Assembly (NCBI GenBank): GCA_947462335.1
Contig: OX381709.1
Coordinates: 70,362,609-70,426,608 of the forward strand
Source of the DNA: Harmothoe impar
Taxonomy: Eukaryota; Annelida; Polychaeta; Phyllodocida; Polynoidae
Direction: 5' to 3'
DNA length: 64,000 bases
Shown here: positions 10,769 to 22,199 of the stretch, in pieces
How the letters are laid out: the number at the start of each line of letters is the position of its first letter
Position numbering within the stretch: position 1 is the first letter of the stretch
Position numbers and translations under genes: made by a program
Notes under the pieces: model-generated
The model's database searches: none
What the model was told of the DNA's origin: nothing
The model's input: only the letters and a program-made list of their open reading frames with translations

Positions 10769-11720
10769 CACTGAAAATTCTGGGGGTTAGTCAATGCTAA
10801 TTTATCTTAGTCAAAACCACTAACTTATCAGCATTATTAAATCGAACTAAGATTTTGCTAAACTATGACTAACTTTTTACTAAACAGCTATCCACAGGAA
10901 CTCCACACCAGGTGACAGCACAAGCAAATCATGAGATATTTATCTATATGATCAGATTGTATTTGCACTTGTTATCATGCTTAGAGGTAACCTTTTCTAA
11001 TTTTGAATAGGATATGGGGTGTAACATAATGTATGCATGTATCTACTTAGCCAGAATCTTTTTCAAACTGATCAACCTATTCCAATGAGGTTTCTGAATG
11101 GCACACCTTTTTTGTGTTTTTGAAAAATGCATATAACAAAGACAGACTCAACTCTCTACATGGCCAATTCTACAGGATAATAATTGTTATGTAGACAAAC
11201 TGGCTTCAATTGATGGAGTTACCATTGCACAGGTAACTCATGATGTGGTTGTTGCATATTAACCAGGGCCATGCCACTGACTGGTAATAGATGTACTAAT
11301 CACTAATGAATGACTACCGTAAATTCCTGCATGTAACTTGTGGGTTATACTAGAACCAAACCTCTAGTGCAGGTTATACAAAATTCTCAGGCCTATGGGC
11401 GGGTAATACAAGGGTTTTTGAAGGTATAGTACAGTACTAAAATCACAATTTTCAAGCCCTAGGTAAAGGTTATAGGATTCTCTCAATGTCGGGGTGTGAG
11501 TTATATGTGAGATGCGGGTGTACACCAGATTTTATGGTAGCCTCATAAGTTCAGGTGACCTGGGCAATGCTAACTTTTAGCTAAGGGTTAGCAGCAAAAC
11601 GCTAAGATAGAATAGGAACTTTGGGCACATAATTTTGGCTAATGTTTGTACAAAAATTAGTAAAAAATTAGTAAACCCTACTAACTTTTGACTAACATTT
11701 GAGATTCAATATTTTCAGTG
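10769..11720. mobile_element. CACTG-ended non-autonomous DNA transposon, 952 bp, TSD TG
   Basis: Begins CACTGAAAATTCTGGGGGTTA and ends CAATATTTTCAGTG, with TG directly outside each end (10,767-10,768 and 11,721-11,722). Subterminal GTTAGT / ACTAAC motifs repeat in opposite orientation at both ends. There is no transposase frame. A TA-flanked MITE is nested at 11,317-11,537. Confidence 0.7.
11317..11537. mobile_element. CCGTAAA-ended MITE, 221 bp, TSD TA
   Basis: Inverted ends CCGTAAATTCC and GATTTTATGG, with TA on both sides (11,315-11,316 and 11,538-11,539). The interior carries TATAGGATTCTCTC and GTCGGGGTGTGAGTTAT, shared with the element at 15,719. It is inserted into the 10,769-11,720 element. 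The TA duplication suggests a Tc1/mariner-type mobiliser. Confidence 0.65.
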
Positions 11721-11754
11721 TGGCCTGCCATGAGGGTACCATAATTACGCAAGT

Positions 11755-11895
11755 CAGATTGCCAGGGAGGGGCTTACAGGATCGGCCCAAAGTCAGCGGA
11801 TGGCTTATTCGGAAATTTTAGATGTATCCTACAGCACCAGTTAAGTCGCCATAATATGACCCCCTGTGCGGCTTATATATAGGATTTCTCCAAAC
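11755..11895. repeat. Decayed fragment of the CCGTAAA MITE family
   Basis: Contains ACAGGATCGGCCCAAAGTCAG and GCGGCTTATATATAGG, like the interior of the element at 15,719-15,933. Its ends are not preserved. Confidence 0.4.
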
Positions 11896-13600
11896 GCTAT
11901 GTGTGGCTAGTATGCTAGTTATGTTTATAATCGAGAATCTATGTTAGTAGTTTGGGTAATAGATGGCAGCAGCTCACTCTCCCCCACTCAGACGGTATTC
12001 TAGTTCTGCTATATTCCACTAGGCGGCAGTGCTGTTCCTGAGCTGCTCACACATCAGTACCAGAATCAGTGAGCAGCTCAGATGCTGATACGAGGATACA
12101 TATAGGTATCTTAGTCATTGATTGAGTAAACCCTGGGCTGCCTATACCATTCAATGCGAAACATAGTTGAAGCACCGAATATTGGGCATGATGCGCCAAC
12201 TGCATTAATGCACCATATGACCCTTAAAGGACAAAAGCCTAGAGCAGCTGCCCTTGTTCCATTATCGGATCATTGAACAGGCAGCATTTGCGAGCATTTT
12301 TGATATGTTTTTTTCTATCAGGTATTCATCATGAATTGAATACATGTATTGGCATTGATTTGAAAAACTTCAAGTGTATCAAAGATTTTACGGCCAATAA
12401 AGGTAATCAACAACAAAAAGAAGATTTCGCCTCCGACCAAAGGCAGTCATAGTCATCTATAAGCTGAGGTAAAGGCAGATTCTTAACTCCTTTCCGTGTA
12501 GTTAGACAATGATTTACGTATACAGCATATTATGATATCAACAAACAGCGCCATTTTATGTTTTTAAGATTCTTAAGAGCAGTTAGGGAGTGCTCATTAT
12601 TTAACAACACTGGGGGTCGAGGAATTTCGACCACTTGTCCGGAGCGGTTAAAATAATTTAACCCCTAAAGGCATAAAGCCTGCGCATTGGCATGCTTAAA
12701 GGGGCACTAGCACGCCCTGGTTCTCGACATGCCGGGGGAGGCGGTGTTGAATAATCTGGGTCTCAAAACTGGTTACATGTCCGTGAGGAGGAAAGGGGGA
12801 GGGGGTCAATACACACACGTAATGAAACGTTTGGTAACCTCTATGGTCGGGGATTGTCACAATGTTGTGACAACGTGGTAGATTATTGGATACTTACATC
12901 TTCAATAACCAACTATGGACTTCTGAGTCATGTGTCTTCTGTGTTTTATAACCAGCTAAATTATTTCTTTGCTCACGAATCTGTGAATGACAATGATTAA
13001 CCATTTAAAGACCGTATAGTGCCCTTTGTCAAGATGTATTCCACGCTGCGTTGGTACATCGTGACTACAAGGCGCTATAATGCTAAGCATTATGTTACCC
13101 TCACAGGGTTTATCTATAACATGGGCTCTAATTGGTTCTGCTATAGACATATACGTCTAGACGTTTCTAGCATCGTTTACTGTCACGTTATTGACACGAA
13201 TTTATATGATCTTTAAATATAAATCTGCCATATATGAATTTAGGAGGCACAGCTGTCTTATCCAACCTGCGGTCTCCAAAATGACCCAGTAGTCTATCCA
13301 GTACACATTATGCACACTAGATGGCCACACCAGCTTAGGTATAGGTAATTACTATACTATACGGGAAAAAGCAAAGCTAGTTTTATTGGATTTACGAAAT
13401 TTTGTTATGGAACTCCCTCCAGCTATGCTGCCTGGATGTTGTCTATACACTAAGGAGCTTAATTTCTTATATGCCACATCTGCGTTGAGATGTATCATAA
13501 TCCACCATACCAAAGGTTGATACCAGAGACCTGCCATAAGGCTTTAATGTTGAGTCCAGAAATGTCGCCTGGAGTCAAATCCTTTAACAATGGCATGTCG
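11896..13600. other. No gene recognised; several decayed repeat pieces
   Basis: Holds a GAGCAGCTC hairpin (about 12,030-12,080), a partial copy of the palindromic GCATAGT repeat (about 12,180-12,240) and a short TTGTCACAATGTTGTGACAA palindrome near 12,855. Two short frames at 12,956-13,216 overlap on opposite strands and show no domain. Confidence 0.4.
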
Positions 13601-13609
13601 CCTTTATCT

Positions 13610-13817
<208 letters not shown>

Positions 13818-13959
13818 AAGCAGTATTTGTCAGCACGATGTGCCTATATGTGGCGCATACCCTGTGATATCTACGCTAAAGCAGGAATCACATCCCCCTT
13901 GTGTCACATGATAGCCAAACACAAACAAACTAATAATTGTGCTTTAAGCCTTTGGGGAC

Positions 13960-14200
13960 GGTATACTAGTTCAAAGCCCATTTGAATTCACGGTATATTA
14001 ATGAGCAGCTCACCAGGGCTACATGTCTTTGCGCATTATGTCAATCCTACAATGTATGATTGACATTGTAGCCTACAGTGTATAGACACCCCCGAAGGGT
14101 CGGCATGGCGCACCAATACAGCTTTGGTGATTTACTAGGGAATGCTGCATGGGTGCCTGGACCTTTAGGCATCAGCCGGTACGTAGAGGGTTAATGGTCC
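13960..14200. repeat. Palindromic GCATAGT repeat, degraded copy
   Basis: Contains GAAGGGTCGGCATGGCGCACC and the ATTGACATTGTAG / CTACAATGT hairpin near 14,050, plus GGGTTAATGG at the right. The ends are poorly preserved. Confidence 0.4.
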
Positions 14201-14731
14201 CTGTACCATCACATTGAGCTCCTTGTACATACACGAGTCGCTGTGAGCTGCTCAGAAACCAGACACCCAAAGTCGGCCTGGTTTGTAGACAGTATTTGGA
14301 TGAACATAACCAACATTTAAAGCTAACCCAGGACTGCTATAAGTAATCCATAGGATTTCCACATTTATTTTTGGGTCACATCTGCTGTTATAGTCCATTG
14401 AATGGCGCTGTTAGTTTATGTGAGTGACGTACCTCACGTCTGGGTAACAATACTTAAATTTCTCTATTCACTACTTTTGAAACTGATCATAGCCCCAGTG
14501 CTGTACATTTTGTCAGTCTTGCTAAGTAGGGCTAGGTTCATTGCTACAAGCCACAGATATGTGCCTCTACATGGGTATCCGCATAATTGACTGTGACGCC
14601 AGTGGATTCTCAGCAAGACGGCCGTGTCGCCGTGTCGATTTTTATGTACCTTATGTAGAATATACTAGGCCCGTGTCGATTTTTAAAAGGGCCATATCGC
14701 CGTGTAGCAAATGTACCAGTCTACCTATTAA

Positions 14732-15024
14732 TACTTATAAACAGTTGGACATGCGATATAGCCTGAGAGAAGTCACGTGCCATTCATTATAGTGTAACTT
14801 ACCAGTGCTGCAGTCATGCTGATCAGGATTGATACACTCCCAAAGAGTCAGCATAATGCATAAATGCAGCCCTTATATGTCGACTCCCCATACAGGTCTG
14901 GTAAGAACACTCACTAAGGCTGCACTCATGTATCATGCAGCCACTATACAGATAAAAACTCGTGAAGGTCACATGATACATGATGGAAGCTCTGATGACT
15001 AGACTGTGTTCTCGTATAACTACA
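14732..15024. repeat. Duplicated 293-bp block, copy A
   Basis: Nearly identical to 16,301-16,593, with only a few substitutions, from TACTTATAAACAGTTGGACA to CTCGTATAACTAC. It includes part of the palindromic GCATAGT repeat. The high identity shows a recent duplication. Confidence 0.9.
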
Positions 15025-15718
15025 TAGAGCAGATCACTTTAAAACACAATGCAGCAAGTAAAATGTAAAGTGATGATATATACCTTGTTCTATTTTATCA
15101 TAATATTATTATGTCATCGGTCATGTATCTATATTCAATGAGATGCTATGCCCCCTCCCTCTGACTAGTATAAGAGAATTTTAAAGTTCTAGACTTAAAA
15201 TGCTGCATTCTCATGCATTTTAGTAGCCAATGTATATTTGCTCAGGTTTGTAGCCAGCCTCCGAAATAAAATCATTTTGTTTCCCGTGTTGGCCAACAAG
15301 GGTCACCAGAAAAAAATAGACAAACATTTTTGACCAATTTCCCAGGATGAAAAATAAAAATTAGAAAAATAAAAAAAATTCTTGCTGTCGATGTCATTTA
15401 TCCTGCTGTCACTGTCAATTTCATTCGAAAGATAGCTGTCAACACCATTCTGTTTCTGTCCCTCCTGTTTCTGTCCATCCTGTTTCTGTCTGCCGCAACT
15501 ACCTACTCCGCAACACATACTAATAGCTGTTGCAAAGAGATGAGCGTGCTGATTCCTCTATTTCTACTGTATATACCTGTTGTAGGCCATAGCTAGAATG
15601 CACCCACTGCCCTGCTTGCTAATATGATATTTCCTTTGTTTTACGCTTCCTTGTCAATTAATATCCCTTATTCATTGCAATATAGTCACTGCTATCCACA
15701 TATGTTATGCTAAATATA

Positions 15719-15933
15719 CTATAAAACCTCGCTTAGAAGCCGCGCCTTATACAATAGTTGGATCACTGGTGCAGCTTATAGGATTAGGCAAAAGTCGGGG
15801 TGCGGCTTATACACAAATTTTAGCTACTATGGTGCAGTATTAAAGTCACCAGAACCAGATGTGGCTCATAGGATCGGCTTAAACTCAGGGTGCAGCTAAT
15901 ATGCGAGTTAGGCTTATATGCGAGGTTTTACGG
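15719..15933. mobile_element. CCGTAAA-ended MITE, 215 bp, TSD TA
   Basis: Left end CTATAAAACCTCGC and right end GCGAGGTTTTACGG form the inverted repeat, with TA on both sides (15,717-15,718 and 15,934-15,935). The interior repeats GGCTTATA and TTATAGGATTAGGC motifs. It belongs to the same family as the element at 11,317. Confidence 0.7.
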
Positions 15934-16300
15934 TAGTACGAATGACCATGCCTGTGAAGGACCCAGATGTACATGACATTATTCTCTAAGGATTGAGGGC
16001 TGAAAGTGACTCGATACATGTTTCTAATGAGTACAAAATCTGCCCAAGACCGGTCATGCAGGGTGGGCGTGATACATTTTTTCCATTTGATTCTCAGATG
16101 ATTGTAAAATCTTTTCCCTCTCATAATCTGCATTTTATCATGGAAATAAAGTCTTAATATCATGTCCGCAATCTCAACTACTATTCATATTCTGGAGGCT
16201 TTTCATCATCTAGCGTTGACAAAAGGCATCAGGTGGCAGTACAGAGTGGAGAGGAGCCCGGAGGTTTTCCATTGCTCAACTCACAATCACTGTCTATCAG

Positions 16301-16593
16301 TACTTATAAACAGTTGGACATGCGATATAGCCTGAGAGAAGTCACGTGCCGTTCATTATAGTGTAACTTACCAGTGCTGCAGTCATGCTGATCAGGATTG
16401 ATACACTCCCAAAGAGTCAGCATAATGCATAAATGCAGCCCTTATATGTCGACTCCCCATACAGGTCTGGTAAGAACACTCACTAAGGCTGCACTCATGT
16501 ATCATGCAGCCACTATACAGATACAAACTCGTGAAGGTCACATGATACATGATGGAAGCTCTGATGACTAGACTGTGTTCTCGTATAACTACG
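16301..16593. repeat. Duplicated 293-bp block, copy B
   Basis: Direct-orientation copy of 14,732-15,024, 1,569 bases downstream. To its right (about 16,594-16,800) the palindromic GCATAGT-type sequence continues. Confidence 0.9.
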
Positions 16594-17344
16594 TAGGAAG
16601 TAGATGCACCAGAGTTACATTCATGCTTCATAATGAAGGAAAAAGTCTAGTTACTGGAGCTGCATTCGTGCATCACGCTGACTTTCTGCTGCCGGATCAG
16701 CATTATGCAAGAATGCAGCACTAGTGGAAAGATGCAGCAGAGCTACATTCATTTAACATGCTGAATAAGAAGTTGAGTCACAAGGGCTATATTGATACAT
16801 CCATTGACTCTGGCATCAACCCTGTAGGGGTAAACTGTATTACTATCATTTAGCACTTTTTTAACTTCGCCACCCACACATTAGTTGTCTTCAAGTTACT
16901 TTTGACTAATTCTCATTGGTGTCATGCAGTAAATGGCACTTTCAGATATTAAATTTCATCCATTAACTTCCTTCGTCTTTTAAACATGTAGCGCACACTG
17001 GGGGTCATATTTATAACTCAATATGATGGCAAAGTAGGAGCCAATCTGTCAGACATTCTTCGGGCAACATTGAATCCCTCTGGTGGATATTGCAGCCAAT
17101 ATTGGATCAGTGTAGTTAGAATTGATGTTAATCCAACATCAGAAATAGTATGATGGCCCTGAAATGTTCCAACACTGGGCCAACACTAGGTCAATATCAG
17201 CAATATCAAGCATGGATCAGTTCCGGACCAGCGGTCAACCCAGCAATGGCCCATTATCAGAATTGCCAAGGGTGGGCCATCATTGTAATTTGTATGTTGG
17301 GTAACGTATGCATTACCTACAATGGGTGATAGCCTTTTTTTTTC

Positions 17345-17790
17345 CTTTTTTTTCTTTTTAGCTTATTTTCATTTAAACTTCATTATGGGATGAAAATCGG
17401 ATATAATTCTCGTTTCTAATGATCGGACACCAATGTTGATGTGATTTCCTGGAGAGCTTTTTTCTTCTTTTATTCAAAATTTTAAGGGCTACAGGGCCAT
17501 TCAAAGTTGCATAATGATCGGACACCAATGTTGATGTGATTTCCTGGAGAGCTTTTTTCTTCTTTTATTCAAAATTTTAAGGGCTACAGGGCCATTCAAA
17601 GTTGCACAGTGACGAAAGAAATCATGATTTCCAGGAGGAAATGATAAAAATCACAGTCTTTTGGTAACTATGCAATTTTGAACAGCTCTGTAGTCCTTGA
17701 AAAATTCAAATTTCACAAAAAGAAAATAAAGGGCTCCAGGAAATTACATCAACATAAGTCTACGATTATTAGAGCTGAGAATTACGTCAC
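17345..17790. repeat. 95-bp tandem duplication facing an inverted copy
   Basis: A 95-base unit beginning GATCGGACACCAATGTTGATG occurs twice in perfect tandem (17,421-17,515 and 17,516-17,610). A diverged reverse-complement copy follows (about 17,636-17,785: GGCTCCAGGAAATTACATCAAC). The whole resembles a foldback element in which one arm was duplicated recently. Confidence 0.8.
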
Positions 17791-17799
17791 TCCTCTACC

Positions 17800-18385
17800 C
17801 CATAATGCAGTTCAAGGGAAACAAGGTTAAAAAAGAAAAGAAGTCATTTTTGAGGGACGGAACTGGACATATTGGCCATTTCTAATCCTCTTGTTGGACT
17901 AATTGAGTTGACAGCCGTGGACGGACGTTTGTGGGGGCAGCCCTTAAAGGGGGCAACCATCCCTCTGTGAAGACACAAAATGATCTTCTCGGTGTCAATA
18001 TTTCGACAAGGGACTTGGGGAAGGTCATGGAGGAGAGGAGGATAGGCCAAATGTAAATCTGTGTTGATGAAGAGACCCATTTAACCATTGGATCCTTTCA
18101 GTAATAAATAACCCTTCCCGAAGTAAGCAGGGATCCCTGGCCTTGTTTAATTAGACACACGGGATGAGAAACCTTATTATCAGTGACTTTGTTTAATTGT
18201 GCACTAGAGACTGGGGTAAAAACATGTGGGAGATTTACACAGGCCTCTAGTGAGCTGGCCGACATGCCTAAACAGAGTGTTGTGCTAGAGATGGTCTGCA
18301 GGGGGTTGGTAGTATTAGGGTAAAGGCCTATCACTTGTGTGGCACGGCCATCTAGTGGCTGTGTCTCACGACCTTGGGCCAATGT
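17800..18385. other. No gene recognised
   Basis: Short minus-strand frames are present (17,844-18,088 and part of 18,098-18,529), without a domain, signal or splice support. Confidence 0.4.
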
Positions 18386-18389
18386 TTTT

Positions 18390-18458
18390 GTCTCTGACCG
18401 GGTGCCGTCTCTGACCGGGTGCCGTCTCTGACCATGTGCTGTCTCTGACCAGGTGTCA
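18390..18458. repeat. 18-bp minisatellite, about 4 units
   Basis: The unit GTCTCTGACCGGGTGCC is repeated about four times with increasing divergence to the right. It lies inside a 143-codon minus-strand frame that I do not consider coding. Confidence 0.8.
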
Positions 18459-18459
18459 G

Positions 18460-19200
18460 AAAAACATGTTTTAAAAAGAATTATAGTCATATATATAAGG
18501 ATTTGTAAAATCGTTATGGCGGTTGTCACAGTGCTAAACCACCCAACTTACCTTGGGTCTACACTCAAAAAGTAAACTCGTCTGCAGACTCTTCTAAGTG
18601 ACAAGAGAGTGGGTCCTCTAGCTGTAGTTGTCAGATAGAAGATACACTTGGTATGTGCCAGCCCAAAACCTGTCTCATGCCAGCCCTAGACTCATCAACC
18701 ATGGTCTGATTCAGGATTTTCCCTGTAGGTGGCATCAGTATAACATGCATTCTGTATAAAGTTGGGGAATGAATTGCATAATTTCTATGTTGATTTTAAT
18801 CATATTTATGGGAATACACAATGCATGTTATGGAGAATCCTGAGATTTATCTATTGGGGATGCTAGAAAAGGTAAAGGAATCAATGTTTTGATATAATTG
18901 AGACAAAACAAATATGTGTAGGGCACAGACACCTCTTTTGTGGTTATTTCTATGGTACAATAGCTGCAAGGAAACTTCCATTGGTATGACATCCACATAA
19001 GTGTTAGCAGTCTGTAAATAAAGGGTAGAAATACTCTCAATATAGACTTGGGGATATGGCAGGAATTCCCCTAACCTACATACCTCTATGTTTGTATGAA
19101 TTAGCTATTATAAACCTCAGAAATATAGACAGACATGGACAACAATTATGCCTAGGCAGAACCCAGTTAGCTCCACCTGCAGTGAAGTAGAGGTTATAGT
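18460..19200. other. No gene recognised
   Basis: AT-rich, without repeats or domains that I can name. Confidence 0.4.
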
Positions 19201-19205
19201 GCACA

Positions 19206-19432
19206 GGTTAACCCTCTAAGGGGTGCATAGTGCTTTAAGGTGCTATGCTCTATGTGATCATAATACATGAATTCAGCCTTGGCAAGTATACTCGCCCAAC
19301 TGTTGATTCATTTCCAAAGGTGCATGAATGCAGGCTTGGCGAATAGACTCACCAGGGATACATTCATGCATCATGCTGACAAAGGGATTCAAGCACATTT
19401 AAAGCAGTTTGCAGCCAATAAAGGGTTAGCTA
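19206..19432. mobile_element. Palindromic GCATAGT repeat, near-complete copy
   Basis: Starts TTAACCCTCTAAGGGGTGCA and ends GCCAATAAAGGGTTAGC, with CACCAGGGATACATTCATGC and CATCATGCTGACAAAGGG inside. The 81-codon frame here is an artefact. Confidence 0.7.
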
Positions 19433-20470
19433 TTCTGGGTTGTCAATTTGACGACCTTAGACTTGTCACTTGGAGTGGGCCACTGCCTGGGCTAACATTG
19501 TCAGTTAGATGACCCTATAGTCTTGTCTTGTGGGATGGTAACCGGACAGTTCATCAAATAGACAACCTTTAACTCGTTTATTTTATGACCGTCACTTTAA
19601 AGACCCTAAACTCTTCTTATAAGACAACCTTTTGACAAGTTTGGATCCCTTCATTTTATCAGTGTAGCTCCCTTACAGTTAATCACCAAATACCTTCTCT
19701 GGATGGATTTCACTAGATGCCCTCTACACTGAGATGAATAGATGAGACATTTGACAGTCTTTATAGAAATCCTTTGTTCTACCTACATCTAGGCACCTAC
19801 CTTCAGACATTGTATGTTTTTGTCATCATCATACGTCAATGCATCCCCAGTGAGTACCTAGCCCGCACTGCATTAGTGCATCTTGCCCTCCCGTAGTCCA
19901 TGCTATGTGTCGAATTGTCACTGCAAATAATGTCATCGTCATTTCGCAAATTTGATTAAGCGGACTTGTCTCGCAAATCCTGCAGACCCAAGAAACAATA
20001 GATCTCGTAAAAATTACGCTTTGCCCAAGTTGGTCTCTCCCTCACCCCTCTCTCTTTCTCTCCCTCTAAGTCTCTGTTCTCCCTCACCTTCGTGTTTCTC
20101 ACTCTGCGTTTCTGTAATGGTTGCATTTAATTAGTTTTTAAACCCTGGTTACTTTGCCGTAAACAGTAGCCATAGCAGCAATTTGCAAAGTGTGATAAGG
20201 ATATATTGCCTCATTGTTAACACACTTTCAGGACGGTATAGTGTCCTTTCCCAGGTAGCAACGGTTAAACTTGAATTTTCGTGTCCTGAATGTGTGGCAA
20301 ACCTCAAAACTCGAGAATAAAGAATTAATTGATTGTTGCTTTACAAAACAGGTGATGCTAAGCAACCAATTCCTATAGTAATGAACTAATAGCAGAGCTG
20401 TATTTCCCATATTCCATTTAGGGAGGGAAGGGGCCATTAAAAATAGTTTAAGATCAATATTAATTTCATC
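19433..20470. other. No gene recognised
   Basis: Contains a partial palindromic-repeat fragment (about 19,838-19,900) and a CT-rich stretch (20,030-20,110). No exon is supported. Confidence 0.4.
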
Positions 20471-20481
20471 CAAGAAGGGGT

Positions 20482-20709
20482 GGATTTCTATCTTTTGGTA
20501 AATCCCACAAAAATGCAAATTTTTAAGTCACTTCTGAGGACGCCCTTATTGCTACCACTCTATAGAGATTGTTTGGACACACTTGCAGAGTGCTCGGATT
20601 TCTATCTTTTGGTAAATCCCACAAAAATGCAAAATTTTTAGGTCACTTCTGAGGACGCCCTTTTTGCTACCACTCTATAGAGATTGTTTGGACACACTTG
20701 CAGAGGCCG
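20482..20709. repeat. 114-bp tandem duplication
   Basis: A unit starting GGATTTCTATCTTTTGGTAA occurs at 20,482 and again at 20,596, ending GACACACTTGCAGAG in both. Only a few differences separate the copies, so the event is recent. Confidence 0.9.
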
Positions 20710-20927
20710 ACGCCATTGACCCCTCGTGAAATTGTGGGATGGGTGACAAAGCAGCACTATCGATTCTACGCCCCTCCTGTCATTCACCTCTCCACATTAT
20801 TATAAGATTGGGGCTCTGATCGTGCTTTTTAGTGGATAACACCGTGCTGTTATCTGGTGATAACAGCACAATTGAGGTGAATAACAGGCACTCCTAAGTC
20901 AAATTTTCAACTTAGTTAAAATCCTAC

Positions 20928-21000
20928 GTTTCGTCGGAGGATCGAACCCGGGGCCGCGAGACTACAAGTCCAACGCCCTATCCGCTAGACCGTGCTGGCC
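20928..21000 (-). repeat. tRNA-like sequence (tRNA-derived repeat)
   Basis: On the minus strand it begins GGCCAGCACGGTCTAGCGG (box A TAGCGGATAGG) and carries GGGTTCGATCC (box B). The anticodon loop CTTGTAG would read UGU (Thr). The 3' acceptor strand does not pair with the 5' GGCCAGC, and the anticodon stem has a mismatch. I therefore call it a tRNA-derived repeat or dead tRNA rather than a working gene. Confidence 0.55.
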
Positions 21001-21217
21001 ATACAGAAGAAGGGGATAAAACAAGACGTCTATAGGCACATTCTCAGCCCTCTAGCTCTTATATTAACAGAGATACAGCAACTTTTACACTTTTTGTTAT
21101 AACTTCTCCTAAAATCAAAAAGTTTTTATAATTTTTTTTTACTATAAAGGTAGTAGTTGGACTTTACTTACCTATTCATTAAATAATTATAGGGCCATTT
21201 CTTTACTTATATATAGG

Positions 21218-22010
21218 CACTTTAAAAATGGTACATTTCCAACCAGATTCAATCGGGGACCTCTGGTGTGTGAGGCGAACACGCTAGCGCCCATGCATTT
21301 CCGGCCATGGTACAGTGGTAGGGAAACGCTGGTTATAACTTAGGCTGGCAGCGATGCACCGCGCCTCAAGCTGGCCCCCTTACAAATTATATCTTGGACT
21401 CAGTGAATACATGATATGGGCAGGCTCCACCAATGAGGGACCAGGGTTGGTGGGATGTCAAAATCAACATGGCGCTGCCCGTGTACGATATAGTCTTTGT
21501 AAATATCCTTCAAAATGGCGAAATTAGGACGTTTTAAAGGTAAATAAGGACATATGAATCGAAAAATCATATAATAAACCTAATATTGAATGGCTAACAG
21601 GCTCACTCGGCACTTTAAAAATGGTAGGTTTCCACCCACATTCGATCCGGGGACCTCTGGTGTGTGAGGCGAACACGCTAGCGGCCATGAATTTCTGGCC
21701 ACTGTACATGGGGAGGGAAACGCTGGTTATATTCCAGTCTATCAGGGAGCGGTTAGTTTTTAAACCAGCAGGTCGCGCGGTGTGAGTACACTCCTATACG
21801 TTAACACTGAGGGTATGTTGGAATTGAAATAATGACCGCTCCCCGCACCTGGCTCCTTCTTCCTCACCTCCCCTACTGAAGATTTCCACAACATGGCGAC
21901 TGCACCCTCCCTACAAGACGACAATATATCGTTCAAAATGGCCAAAATAAGCCGAATTTAAGGTAATTAATCACATTTGAGTCGAAAAATCGCATAATAA
22001 ACCTAATAAT
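21218..22010 (-). repeat. Tandem pair of 394-bp units with tRNA-Val-derived heads
   Basis: Two direct copies each contain, on the minus strand, GTTTCCC...GTGTTCGCCTCACAC...GAGGTCCCCG...GGAAA (21,234-21,327 and 21,628-21,721). The anticodon loop CTCACAC and the pairing GTTTCC/GGAAA(C or T) are those of tRNA-Val(CAC). About 20 extra bases sit in the D-arm region. The shared flanks (GGCACTTTAAAAATGGTA and CGCTGGTTAT) and a shared tail (CAAAATGGC..., AATCG/TAAACCTAATA) show that a whole 394-base unit was duplicated, like a SINE or satellite monomer. Confidence 0.75.
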
Positions 22011-22126
22011 GAATGGCTAACGGGCACACTCAGGGTTGTATCGCGAGATAACACCCTCGTCGCTACGCGACTCGGGCGTTATCTAGCGATACAACCCCTC
22101 ATGTGCCCGTTAGCCATTCATTATTG
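22003..22126. repeat. Foldback palindrome, arms of about 50 bp
   Basis: AATGAATGGCTAACGGGCAC at the left is mirrored by GTGCCCGTTAGCCATTCATT at the right, and GGTTGTATCGCGAGATAAC by GTTATCTAGCGATACAACC inside. The loop is CpG-rich (CGTCGCTACGCGACTCG). It directly abuts the tRNA-Val tandem pair. Confidence 0.85.
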
Positions 22127-22199
22127 GTTAACTAGCACAGGGGAGTTATTAAGGCATTGGTCCGGCATCGCTACCCCATTCCTCCTTCTAGCGCAAGAT

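Noticed and set aside
18098..18529. 143-codon minus-strand frame
   Set aside because: Contains an 18-base minisatellite and no domain; flanking sequence is not gene-like.
20928..21000. Functional tRNA-Thr gene
   Set aside because: The acceptor strands do not pair and the anticodon stem has a mismatch, so it is kept only as a tRNA-like repeat.
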